Assembly (NCBI GenBank): GCA_934045905.1
Contig: OW203770.1
Location: 496,001-560,000, forward strand
Reading direction: 5' to 3'
From: Leuctra nigra
Lineage: Eukaryota > Arthropoda > Insecta > Plecoptera > Leuctridae
DNA length: 64,000 nt
Part shown: positions 47,639 to 56,972 of the stretch, one piece after another
Position numbering within the stretch: the stretch's first letter is position 1
Layout of the letters: the number at the start of each line of letters is the position of its first letter
Made by a program: the position numbers and the translations under genes
The notes under the pieces: generated by a model
The model's database searches: none
What the model saw: only the letters and a program-made list of their open reading frames with translations
What the model was told of the DNA's origin: nothing

Positions 47639-47842
47639 CAGAGGTAACCAGCGAAATAAAAACGGAATAAAATAATAATAAAAATAAAAAACTCTGACTC
47701 GCAAGAGTTGTATGGCAACCCAACCTGCTGATTAAGAATGCGTCCCGATAGCTTAATGGTTAAAGCATAGGGCCGGAAACCCGAAGGATCTGAGTTCGAT
47801 TCCCAGTCGGGGTGCGCGTTTTTATTTCGCAGGTAACCTCTG
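47639..47842. mobile_element. foldback unit enclosing a tRNA-like sequence
   Basis: CAGAGGTAACC-GCGAAATAAAAACG at 47639-47663 and its complement at 47817-47842 are near-perfect inverted repeats (one or two mismatches) around a 150-bp interior. Part of the interior is an AATAAAATAATAATAA run, and most of the rest is the tRNA-like sequence. It lies inside H7. Confidence 0.7.
47742..47813 (+). tRNA. tRNA-like cloverleaf, probably pseudogene or SINE head
   Basis: The 72 bases fold as a full cloverleaf: acceptor GTCCCGA with TCGGGGT (7 pairs, two of them G-U), D stem GCTT/AAGC, anticodon stem TAGGG/CCCGA (one mismatch), 5-base variable loop, and T arm CTGAG-TTCGATT-CCCAG (one mismatch). The anticodon loop CCGGAAA would read GGA, but position 33 is C instead of the invariant U, and a serine tRNA should have a long variable arm. 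I therefore read it as a tRNA-derived sequence with intact A and B boxes rather than a working tRNA. Confidence 0.6.
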
Positions 47843-47971
47843 AAAACCGTGCGGTGACGCTCGCTCAACAAGAATGATTCATGCCATGTATTCCTAGCAA
47901 CTCGTGTCCTAACATTATTCAAAATTGCACGAAACCGAAAAGCCTTTATAAATATGAATTATTTTCATGTA

Positions 47972-48180
47972 CACCCAACAAATCATAAAACGGTATTTGA
48001 ACGAAACCGATTGGCTGCTGGTCATGTTCCTTGACAACCAATCCTTGTTATTATCAATGACATCAGAGCTCACCTACTAGAGGTAGATGATGAGTTAGCA
48101 TAGACTTCATCGGACGATGCTGTAACATTTTTTTCAGCCAATCCATTTCTTTCAAATACCGTTTTATCATTTGTTGAGTG
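47972..48180. mobile_element. K-family foldback MITE, copy 3 (best preserved)
   Basis: CAACAAATCATAAAACGG and its near-complement ending CATTTGTTGAGTG form terminal inverted repeats of about 45 bp with few mismatches. The interior holds CCTACTAGAGGTAGATGATG. Confidence 0.8.
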
Positions 48181-48974
48181 ATTTGTACCTCGCCCCTGGG
48201 ATATGTAGAGTGCATAATAGATAGCAACAAATATTTTGTGGCACTAATGGAATTGGAATATTGAGAATTCAGGTTCCTGCGCTGAGAAAGTTCATAATTA
48301 AACCGACCATAATCAATTTATGTATTTTCTTCCAAGTATCAATGATTAATTCAGGTGTATTTAGTGTCGAATTGGGGGGGGGGGGGGGGGCAATGGCATT
48401 CTCCATGGGGGTTATTAATAGTTTCAACCTCCTATGGCTAATTTGTCCACTTCACCATACACCCATGAGAGATTTAAAAACAGTAGGTATAGTGGAGTTT
48501 TTCTCTCTATACCTATTTGAAAGTTTCCATTGATTTCCACTCAGAATTTGCACAATAGAGCTTGACTAGGAACAAGTGTTTGTTTTGGCATGTTGTAAAT
48601 TTAGAGATGAGCCAGGTATCAAGTCAGGGGCAGGGAGGGCGATTTTTCCTTAGCTGTACATTGATGCCGAATACCACACATTTGAGAGGTATAGAAAGAT
48701 GTCCTTCCCCTTTCCATATTTTAAGAAACATTTGACCATATTTGACAACAGGGGAGGATTGGGATTTGGAGATCATAAAACATGGCCTGTAGCCGAACCT
48801 GTAGCTTGTTAGAAAGTGTCATGTTTTTGAGCTATTGACAATGGATGAATGGCCTTTGACTGGATACCGCGTTTGCCGATATAGGTATAGAGAGAAAAAC
48901 TCCACTATACAATGTACCTAAAATAATATCATGTCCAGAGATTTTGTTTATTGGCCATTTGTCGAGAAAAAATA
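48181..48974. other. intergenic; G run and inverted TATACC motif
   Basis: A G run lies at about 48376-48390. GGTATAGTGGAGTTTTTCTC at about 48486 and its complement near 48890 suggest a decayed foldback element of about 400 bp. There is no gene. Confidence 0.4.
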
Positions 48975-49115
48975 GACATAAATAGCGTAAAAATCGCGTA
49001 GAAATGCACCAAATTCATTTCTGACCTAGGGCTGTTCGCCCCGGACCCCCCGCATGGTGTTGGGGGCCCTCCCCCCAGACCCCCACCCCATCCATTGACA
49101 TGGGGCAAGTGTTTT
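48975..49115. repeat. J-family element, copy 2
   Basis: GCGTAGAAATGCACCAAATT followed by GTTCGCCCC, GGGGGCCCTCCCCCCAGACC repeats the arrangement at 4312-4400. Confidence 0.5.
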
Positions 49116-49692
49116 ATTTTGTAACAAAACCAATAAGACCATTGGGTGTATATAATAAAGCCATACACCAAAGGTAATTTCCATATCTTATAAATTGAAA
49201 TGTCTTTACAGTTACAGTATTTTCATCGAAGGAAGATTTTTTATTGTTTCCATATCAAAACAAAATTAAGTACATTATTGATATTGTGGTAGCTTACTTC
49301 TGGATGTGTGATGTTGCGTCAGTTGAAAATAACTAAAACACGAGAACACTGCACGGCATTACCTTCATACTCAAGGCCTATACTAATGATTTTGAATTTA
49401 TTCATACCTGATAATTCATGTTCTCACTTATCATTGCATTCTTTTAGTTTTTTGATATTGTCATTTTATTATTCCTCAGTCGAATGGTTTACTTTGCTTG
49501 TTTTTAAGGATCACTATACCGCAATGTTTTATATGCTCGTGGACAAAATAAAGATACATACTTGAACTAGAACGTAATGAATGCTATTTGATACTAATGT
49601 TGTATCAACATTAGTGATTGTTCCCTTGATTGCTACAGTGCTGTCCTTTTGTCATTCCTTGTGCTGTACACGGATATACTTCCTGATGTTTT
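49116..49692. other. intergenic upstream of LINE
   Basis: AT-rich. ACTAATGTTG-TAT-CAACATTAGT (49593-49615) is a perfect short hairpin. No coding exon is supported. Confidence 0.4.
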
Positions 49693-51150
49693 ATGTTTAT
49701 ACATTCTAGCGGTTTAGATGGCATACCAGTACCATTTATTAAAAAATGTATTGTAAACATTAGTAATCCATTAAATGAGATATTTAACTCTAGCCTTGAA
49801 CACGGAATATTTCCAGATAAACTAAAAATCTCAAAAATAATACCAATACACAAAAAAGGAGAAAAGAATAAAGTGGGAAATTATCGCCCTATATCCCTAC
49901 TTCCAGCAGTATCAAAAATTTTAGAAAAAATAATACACAACAGACTCACATCATTCTTGGAACAAGAAAATCAACTAACTAACAAACAGAACGGATTTAG
50001 AAAAGGGAAATCAACAAATAATACAATAAGTAACTTCTTAGATAAAGTAATCAAAGGGATAAATAATAAAGACCATGTGATGGGAATTTTCTGTGACCTC
50101 ACAAAGGCGTTCGACTGCATTCACCACAACACACTACTGAGAAAGCTAGAGAGATACGGCATAAGAGGCATAGCTCATAAACTTCTTGAATCTTATCTAT
50201 CAAACAGAATCCAATATGTCGAAATAACTGCAAATGACGCACACAATAAAGAATCAAAATTTTTATCTGAGCCACTCCTGGTAACTACAGGAGTACCTCA
50301 AGGATCAATCCTGGGCCCACTTCTTTTCATAATTTTCATTAATGATCTACCAAACACACTAGAAAATGCCGAACTATTTGCAGATGACACTAGTATAATA
50401 GTCAAGGCAAATAGCAAAGAGAATCTCAAGTTAAATGCAGAAAAGGTTGTGGAAGATGCGACAAAATGGTTCCAGGATAACAAACTTGTGCTAAATTCAA
50501 CCAAAACTAACTTCATCCTTTTTAACAACAAAAACTACGACACTGACAGCTTCGAAACAATTAGTAACAACATTGACAACTCAGAAATAAAGAAAGTAGA
50601 TAATACAAAATTTCTCGGCATCACTATTGATAGAAAACTAAACTGGAATCGCCATTGTGAAACTCTAAAAAATAAATTAAGTTCTGCGTGCTTTGCCCTT
50701 AAAGTAGTAAGACAAACAACAAATTTGAAAACATCAAAAATTGCCTACTACGCAAATTTTGAGTCACACCTGCGATACGCAATAGAACACTGTGGAAATT
50801 CAAGTCAGGCTAGCAAAATATTTAAACTTCAAAAACGAGCAATCAGAACAATCTTAGGGCTTAAGAATAAAAAGGGTACTTTCATAAAGCCACACTGCAA
50901 GAGTCACTTTATAAAACACAAAATCCTAACAACACACAGCCTGTACATATACGAATGCACACTCAATACTAAGAAGAACATACAACAACATACACTCAAC
51001 GAACATATACACTCACACGACACAAGAATAAAATCACACGTTCACACAACAAACTATAGAACAAAACAAACACAAAAAAACTCAAAATATATCAAATGTA
51101 AGCTGTACAACAAACTACCTGAAAACATAAAAAAATATTACAGATATTAA
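49693..51150 (+). CDS. LINE reverse transcriptase (N-terminally truncated)
   Basis: The 485-residue frame opens inside the RT domain: SSGLDGIPVPFIKK (residues 5-18) is the usual entry to the fingers. Then come NYRPISLLP (63-71), NGFRKGKST (100-108), motif A FCDLTKAFD (133-141, catalytic D135), motif B TTGVPQGSILGPLLF (198-212), motif C FADD (229-232, both catalytic Asp present), the NKLVLNSTKT motif D region and KFLGITID motif E, followed by a thumb-like helical part. It copies its own RNA by target-primed reverse transcription in intact relatives. No stop or frameshift interrupts it, so this copy is fairly young. The apparent ATG is simply the first one inside the truncated frame. Assignment to the Jockey/CR1 side of the LINE tree is by motif wording only. 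Confidence 0.9.
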   Translation: MFIHSSGLDGIPVPFIKKCIVNISNPLNEIFNSSLEHGIFPDKLKISKIIPIHKKGEKNKVGNYRPISLLPAVSKILEKIIHNRLTSFLEQENQLTNKQNGFRKGKSTNNTISNFLDKVIKGINNKDHVMGIFCDLTKAFDCIHHNTLLRKLERYGIRGIAHKLLESYLSNRIQYVEITANDAHNKESKFLSEPLLVTTGVPQGSILGPLLFIIFINDLPNTLENAELFADDTSIIVKANSKENLKLNAEKVVEDATKWFQDNKLVLNSTKTNFILFNNKNYDTDSFETISNNIDNSEIKKVDNTKFLGITIDRKLNWNRHCETLKNKLSSACFALKVVRQTTNLKTSKIAYYANFESHLRYAIEHCGNSSQASKIFKLQKRAIRTILGLKNKKGTFIKPHCKSHFIKHKILTTHSLYIYECTLNTKKNIQQHTLNEHIHSHDTRIKSHVHTTNYRTKQTQKNSKYIKCKLYNKLPENIKKYYRY

Positions 51151-51443
51151 TAGATTTAAGTATTTACTCCAGACATTTCTAGTGCAAAAGGCTTATTATT
51201 CGCTAGAAGAATATATGAATGAATGAAATAATGAATAAATGGAACCATGTATATTGAACGATCGACTATTTAACATAGAAACGGTACCTACTCTTAGCAT
51301 AAAAATATATTATTTTTTTAACTATTAGCAATATTTTAGCAATATGATATTCCATACACCCTGAACGAAGCATATCTATGCTTAAGGGTCTCATGCATTG
51401 TACTTGTACCTTGTCTATTGGAAATAAACTTACTTACTTACTT
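49693..51443 (+). mobile_element. 5'-truncated non-LTR retrotransposon (Jockey/CR1-like)
   Basis: The element comprises the reverse-transcriptase frame (49693-51150), a 3' untranslated region of about 290 bp, and a short (TTAC)n tail at 51425-51443, as is usual for LINE 3' ends. The endonuclease domain and the first ORF are absent, so the copy was truncated during integration and cannot move on its own. Confidence 0.85.
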
Positions 51444-52544
51444 GTTTATAATATTATGTTGTTGACTTTAGAGAGGGAACTGCATTTGTAAAAAAATATA
51501 TTTTCAATCGTGAACATCTAGGTAGGGTACACCTACATTTATCGCTGGCTTTATAACTTGTGATTCTTTACAGTAATTTATAATGATCTATATTACATGA
51601 GCGAAACTATGGTCCCAATCACAAATGCAAGGAGAGGTGACCGCAAGGGAACGAGCTCATTTAAATATTCTATAGATGAAGATATAATCGTGTGTCCTGT
51701 TAAGTATAGTCTAGTAGAGTTTTGGGGTATCTACCCCAACAATTACAATTCGTTGTTTCTACATTCTGCAGGTATGTTCATGGACTTCTGTCAGCTATTT
51801 TGAAATAAAACCCGTAAATAAGTTGAGGACAGTAACATTTTGGTTTGGTTTTACGAGAGAAGTTTTACGTAATTGTATACCTAAAGAAAGTCAAAACTTG
51901 GATAGGTAATGAGAGGAGGAAGTGTTTCAAAAGAGGCTAAGGCGTAGTTTATTTGTGTCCCATTTCCAATTATGTAATCAGAATAACTAATATTTTTCTT
52001 TCATCTTAATTTATAAAATATAATCACAAAAATCTATCCTTTTACCCTAAACCCCCACTCAACAGTGCCCAGAACAATTGTTAATTTACTCAATATATGA
52101 CCCTCTTTAAAAAATATTTATAAGATCACCATCATGCGTGGAGTGGTAATAAAGATTGCCTCGGGCACATTACTTCGCTGCTGAGTGACAAAATTGCAAC
52201 ATTGCATTCTCGACTCGACTGCCGGCTCCAGCCGAGGCGAGGCTCAGCTTTCGAAGAAAAGGTCATAAATAAGCATGAATTCAAAACATTGACGATAAAG
52301 TGTTCTGGTTTCAAAACTGTCACAGAGGTGCTCTTTCAGTGGCTGACTGCGAGCGACTGAGATTAAAAACAGACGTTTCTTGCTTATAAAGAAGGAATGG
52401 AGGGGGGGAATTGGTCTCGTGAGTCATATAATCACATATGGAATGAGAAAATAACCCCTTCGCCCCCTATTTAGGAAAATATAAACAATGATATAAATCG
52501 CTGATCGCTGATTGGCTGTGGGAACCCCGTGACCTCACTATAAT
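51444..52544. other. intergenic, nothing recognised
   Basis: AT-rich, no supported exon. A moderately GC-rich stretch (52190-52260, GACTGCCGGCTCCAGCC region) has no recognisable content. Confidence 0.4.
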
Positions 52545-52949
52545 GGCCTTAAATCCAAAAGTAATTGACATTTTACGGACATTTTGCTTGTTGCTATGGA
52601 TCACGGCAACATTGACGCCTCAGTTCCAATGTTCCAAGGTAGCTAGAACATAAACTTTCAAACGCATAATTATGACACTTATAATCAACAGATCGATCTG
52701 ATATTGTGTAAACACACTTATATCATATGAGTGGTCCCAGGTATAGTTTTGGAAGAAGATCCTGTAATTTTTAAAAATTAACAAGGAACCATTCAATCAT
52801 AAAGGTTCAATCGATCGACTTAAAACTTTGTATGGTTATTGGGACCAATATTATTGGAATTTTTGGAGATTTTCATACAAGATTTCGGTTCGAGGTTTTG
52901 CGCGTATCCGTGCTCGCTCATCAACGCGTTACACAGAGCGTTTTCCTAG
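52545..52949 (+). mobile_element. Helentron-like element, copy H8 (5' truncated)
   Basis: The 3' portion only: ATGAGTGGTCCCAGGTATA, TTCGGTTCGAGGTT, GTGCTCGCTCATCAACGC and TTTTCCTAG followed by T. It matches the 3' halves of H4, H5 and H7. Confidence 0.7.
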
Positions 52950-53130
52950 TAAATACATTCATACCATTGTGGAATGATACTCCACCCCCTAAGCGAGCTA
53001 AGAGCTACAAGGTTGTAAACGACCTCGAACAAGGGATGTGCAATAAATGGTCGAAGATGCAATAAGAGCAAATGATTTTACGATATCTTATAAAACGAGA
53101 ACAATGAGTGTGTCTGCCTTAGGAACAAAC

Positions 53131-53940
53131 TGTATTCGACACTAAAAGTACCTAGAGAGTGCGCTGATATCAGTAAGATGGACGCTCCCGCGAGTACAAT
53201 CCCAGCGCGTGCGTACATTTACATACAAGTCACTTAGATGTCAATCGTAACGAGTTCAGTAAAAAGTTATAAATACATCGCGAAATAACAGAAATTGATG
53301 CTTACCTCAGTGTCAACAATCAAATACAATAGCGTTAGTTACGATTAGCTCTCATGTGACGCAACAATATTTAATAGGTCGGACAAGCGATGCTAAAAAA
53401 TTAAAAATAGCCAATCAATAAAGAAATGTGTGTCCGACTTTCCACTGCACACTTGAGTTGTCAATCTATTTATAGATTCGTAACTAACGCTATTGGCATA
53501 TTTCATTACAGCACACATTCATTCAAATTGTTGTGAAAACGAGTTGTCTTTTCACCAAAAACCACTGTTTGACAGATTGCAATTGTTTGAACGAGGCGTC
53601 CAAGAAAAATGTGTTTTCAGAAGGCCGTGAGAAAAACAATTTGCATCTGTCAAATGGTGATTTTTGGTGAATAGACAACTCGTTTTCACAAGAATTTGAA
53701 TGAATGTGTGCTGTAATGAAATATGCCGATTGTATTTGATTGTTGACACTAAGGTATTCATCAATTTCTGTTATTTCGCGATGTAATTATAACTTTTACT
53801 GAACTCGTTACGATTGACATCTAAGTGACTTGCCTGAATGCGCCCTGTGCGCATGAGCACAAGTACTCGTGGTATAGATGTTAACTTTTTCCTCTAGGTG
53901 GCGTTTTGCAACTTTTAGTGTCGAATACACTGAGTGTTTT
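53131..53940. mobile_element. nested inverted-repeat element upstream of host gene
   Basis: Outer arms 53228-53345 and 53718-53836 mirror each other (GTCACTTAGATGTCAATCGT, CATCGCGAAATAACAGAAA, TTGACACT...). Inside them a second inverted pair (53497-53575 with 53641-53716, GAAAACGAGTTGTC, CATTCATTCAAATT) and a third (GCGTTAGTTACGA at 53333 with its complement at 53478) are nested. TATTCGACACTAAAAGT near 53131 and its complement ending 53931 may be the outermost ends. It finishes just upstream of the first coding exon, so it may lie in the promoter or 5' untranslated region. Confidence 0.65.
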
Positions 53941-53982
53941 CCAGGTAATAATAATGTGTTTTGTGTTTCAGAAACTGTCAGG

Positions 53983-54018
53983 ATGCAGTCGAGTGAAGCA
54001 AGCAGCAGTCAGCAAGAA
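53983..54018 (+). CDS. first coding exon of the nuclease-like host gene
   Basis: A TTTTGTGTTTCAG acceptor (ending 53971) precedes an exon with 11 untranslated bases, then ATG at 53983 and 12 codons (MQSSEASSSQQE) up to the consensus donor GTAAGT at 54019. The donor is phase 0, matching the acceptor at 62275. The Ser/Gln-rich leader is probably unstructured. The presence of an acceptor upstream means at least one non-coding exon lies further left; I could not locate it. Alternatives such as a different first exon cannot be excluded without transcripts. Confidence 0.6.
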
Positions 54019-54030
54019 GTAAGTCACATG

Positions 54031-54465
54031 TAGTGATGGCACTATTGAAAATTTTCAATGACTATTGAAAAAATTGAAATTTTTTGAAAAAGTTTAAATC
54101 AATTTTATTTTATTTAATAAATGTATGGGCATACTTGGGATGCATACTGAACTCTATTATGATGCGTGTTGTTGTCTGAGTGGTAAATGTGCAAAATGAT
54201 CATTAATACAGCATTCAAATTTCCCGCCTATGTAGAAATTACAGTCTGGCCAAAATTACAATGAAGAAAAACTGAGATTTGGGCTTATATTTGACTTTTA
54301 TTTTTATTTTTATTTTACGCTTTTTTCAGATATATTATCAACAATTGTGTGCAATAAAGCAATAAAAATAGTACTTTAAAAAATTTTCAACGCATTGAAA
54401 ATTTTCATGAAAATTTTCAAAATTTCAAAATTTCAAAATTTTCAGAAAATTTCGATTCCGATGAA
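54031..54465 (-). mobile_element. A-family hAT-like MITE, copy A3 (one end lost)
   Basis: It begins TAGTGATGGCACTATTGAAA only 12 bases after the exon's donor site, and continues with the same interior as A2. The far terminus (GCCATCACTA) is missing; the sequence runs instead into GATTCCGATGAAAAA. Confidence 0.75.
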
Positions 54466-54617
54466 AAAAAACCTACAAATGCATGAAAATGCATTAGCTC
54501 TGGGTTGTTCGTGACATTTGTGACATTTAATCGTGTGTTGCATGTTGCATATACTGCTGTGAAGTAAGCTATTCTAATTCAAATATTTAAAACCACAAAA
54601 AAAACATAAAAAGGCGG

Positions 54618-55635
54618 TGTAACGGTTTGAATTCGGCGCTGGCGCCAACGTCAAGTCGTTACCATTAGCCGGCATTTGTACCCATATTTGGAGGGTCGCC
54701 TAGAGCAGAAAAGATGTCATGCGCAATGGTCAATGATAGTCGAGTTCGCGGATCGGCGACCTGAGCTCATTCTCTTTCTCTGACTGACCGTCGTCGACTT
54801 CACATCGCCGCGTGAGTAGTGTTTAAATGTAGATTGTAACCACGCTAAGTTGTAGCGGATATAACGTAGTGCGACTGGTCGTCCAGCCCCTACTTGCAGG
54901 TTCAATCTTGAGCTTTGTTAACAGAATCATTATTGTGCCCCTGTGGCCTACTTGAAATAGAGTAGTTAATGTATTTTGTCGTTGCGTAGTTTTTGTATTG
55001 CAATCAAGTGTGGCCACACTTGGATTGTCTCCGCGGAGAGTCAGGCAGTCAGGGAAAGGGCACCCTTTTCGGATCATCAAACCTATCTAAATTCAACATT
55101 GTATTAAGTAAGTCCAGTAATCTTAGAACGTCGTCTGTACGAGTTCTATTTAAGTAAATGTCCGAAGTAATTCGGCGAGCATCTTATCACGGAGGAGTGT
55201 AAGTAAAGAGTTAACTATATTTATCATTGTATTGTATCAGTCTTATTTGCTATTCATTCAATTGCATGTGTTGTGTTGCCTCCAGGCACACAGCTGATGA
55301 GGTTACGACCTGTGTTGTACACAGAGTCCATTTACGCGAGGAGGTCAAACCCCCGGTAATCTGTTATCTCATTCTGATAATTTGTATGTTGTGTTTATTT
55401 GACTGTTCATTTATTCCTCACTTGAGGTTATGTAATAAAACCATAATTAATGTCAACTGGACATCACAGCCTTATGTCTTGATAGTCTAGCACCTAGTTC
55501 TGATCCTATTGCTCACGCTCATGTCGTGTCTCTCTCTTTGTCAACTACCACGAGATCACCCGCCCACACCCATCTCCAGCTGTTGCTAGCCCGGCACTGG
55601 TTATTTCTGCCCGAGGCGACGACGCCGGCGTGGCA
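54618..55635 (+). mobile_element. possible solo LTR
   Basis: The block starts TGTAACGG and ends GGCGTGGCA, and both sides are flanked by GCGG (54614-54617 and 55636-55639), fitting TG...CA ends with a 4-bp target duplication. AATAAA at 55435 could be the polyadenylation signal. GC content is higher than the surroundings. No second copy is in the window to prove it. A pair of splice-like sites (acceptor at about 55285, donor at about 55357) leaves a small host exon as an alternative. Confidence 0.4.
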
Positions 55636-56179
55636 GCGGCCCCTACTTTTTTCTTAACGGCTTTACCGATTGTTTTCAAAATTTAACAGCATAGAGATAA
55701 AGAGTAAATCTGTGTCTCTAGTGATCGATAAAAATAATGAAAAATGTTTTTTCTCGTTTTGAGGAAGTGCTAACATGGGCAATATATGAGTCTTTTTGGC
55801 ACCTCTGCCCTGAAATAACTAAACAAAAAATAAAACTTTAGGCCCACTTGCGACACAGATCTACTATTTATCAATAACCTGTGAAAATGTGAAGACAATC
55901 GGTGAAGCCGTTTAGAAATTAGTAGGGGCCACCTTTTTGTGCTTCACAAAACATGGATTTCATCAAGTATCGTAGACTCTTAATTGTTTCAAAATTATTT
56001 TAAAATATTCCGAATGGTTGGTCCGATCAATTTGAAATTTTGCTAATTCATTGCGACCTATTGTCTCAAATCTTAAAAGATTAGTTTAAATTATCTTCTG
56101 ATTAGTCGAAAATCAAAATGTTCCGAAGATGGCGCGATCGCTCGAGGCATAGTCTCAGATCTTCATAAATTTGTGTGTA
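55636..56179. other. intron sequence, unclassified repeat
   Basis: It contains GAAGACAATCGGTGAAGCCG and similar phrases resembling those in 59400-60430 (TCGGTTCAGCCGTTTAGG). GCGGCCCCTACTTTTT at 55636 is echoed in complement by AGTAGGGGCCACCTTTTT at 55921. There is no coding exon. Confidence 0.35.
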
Positions 56180-56512
56180 CTTATTGACAATCAAGCCATA
56201 CATAAACCTTGAAAAAATTAAACGCTTCTCATGTCTAGTTTCTGTGATAATTTGAGTTTTTAACAAAAAAACTTTTTTTCTGGTAGACCTACGGACATTC
56301 TATTTGGGAAAAAATTGAAAACGTACCAACGTGTGCTATTTTAAAAGTTATTCACCAAATTTAAAATGATTTTCCTATACCTCCCATGTTAAAGTTTTGC
56401 TCATTCTCAAAATACATAAAATTGAAAACTCATTATTGGGCGGGAGTTGCAAACTACAGGACATTAAATGAGTATTTTATACTTAAATATAGTTGAACTG
56501 TTGTAAAAGGTA
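56180..56512 (-). repeat. M-family MITE, copy 3 (partial)
   Basis: On the minus strand it gives TTCAACTATATTTAAGTATA, GGGAGGTATAGGAAAATCATT and ATAACTTTTAAAATAGCACA in the order of the copy at 1591. It stops exactly where the N foldback element starts. Confidence 0.6.
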
Positions 56513-56724
56513 CCCCATAAAAAAACACTCCGTGTAAAAATACCAGCCAAGTCTCTTCAACTTAAAAAAAAATAATGAAATCTAAAAATTCTGCACTGAG
56601 AAGTAGTGATATCAAAAAATTTGCCAAGTCAAAACTTTATTTGAAAATCAAAAAATACTTGGCGCATCGTGTATATAAATAGCTTGCAAGTATATGCCAA
56701 TTATAAAATATACATCAAATATAC

Positions 56725-56894
56725 TATTAGGCCTTGTCTAATATATAGGCTCTGGGAAGGACATCAAGGAGGCAGAGAGAAAAGAGGAAGATAGGATGAT
56801 TGAGATGGAAAAGAATGTAAGTTTGTTCTTGTGAGAAGAGAATAAAAAGTCTTTTAAACTAATCTTGTTGCATTTCTATCTCCTGGACACAACA
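56725..56894 (+). repeat. 5' LTR
   Basis: Near-identical to 58943-59105. It includes GGCTCTGGGAAGGACATC, a purine-rich stretch and AATAAAAAGTC as the likely polyadenylation signal. Confidence 0.85.
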
Positions 56895-56896
56895 AG

Positions 56897-56910
56897 TGGG
56901 GGCTCGTCCG
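56897..56910 (+). promoter_or_regulatory. primer-binding site, tRNA-Pro type
   Basis: TGGGGGCTCGTCCG begins two bases after the LTR and equals the first 14 bases of the well-known tRNA-Pro primer-binding site of gammaretroviruses. The match ends at AATTT. Established knowledge for the motif, inference for its use here. Confidence 0.75.
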
Positions 56911-56972
56911 AATTTCACTTTTAAGCCAGGTATTTCATACCATTTCCAAACCAGGCACGTTTGTCTGTTGGA

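Larger units (their letters stand above)
46675..47868 (-). mobile_element. Helentron-like element, copy H7
   Basis: 3' end at 46675 (hairpin and CCTAG, then T) and 5' end near 47868 (TTGAGCGAGCG), on the minus strand. Near its 5' end it is interrupted by a small inverted-repeat unit enclosing a tRNA cloverleaf. GTGCGGT occurs on both sides of the interruption, consistent with a target duplication or repeat. Confidence 0.65.

Noticed and set aside
47285..47922. Overlapping minus-strand frames of 87-112 residues
   Set aside because: They run through Helentron sequence, its A-rich CAAACAAACAAA region and the tRNA-like unit, with no conserved domain.
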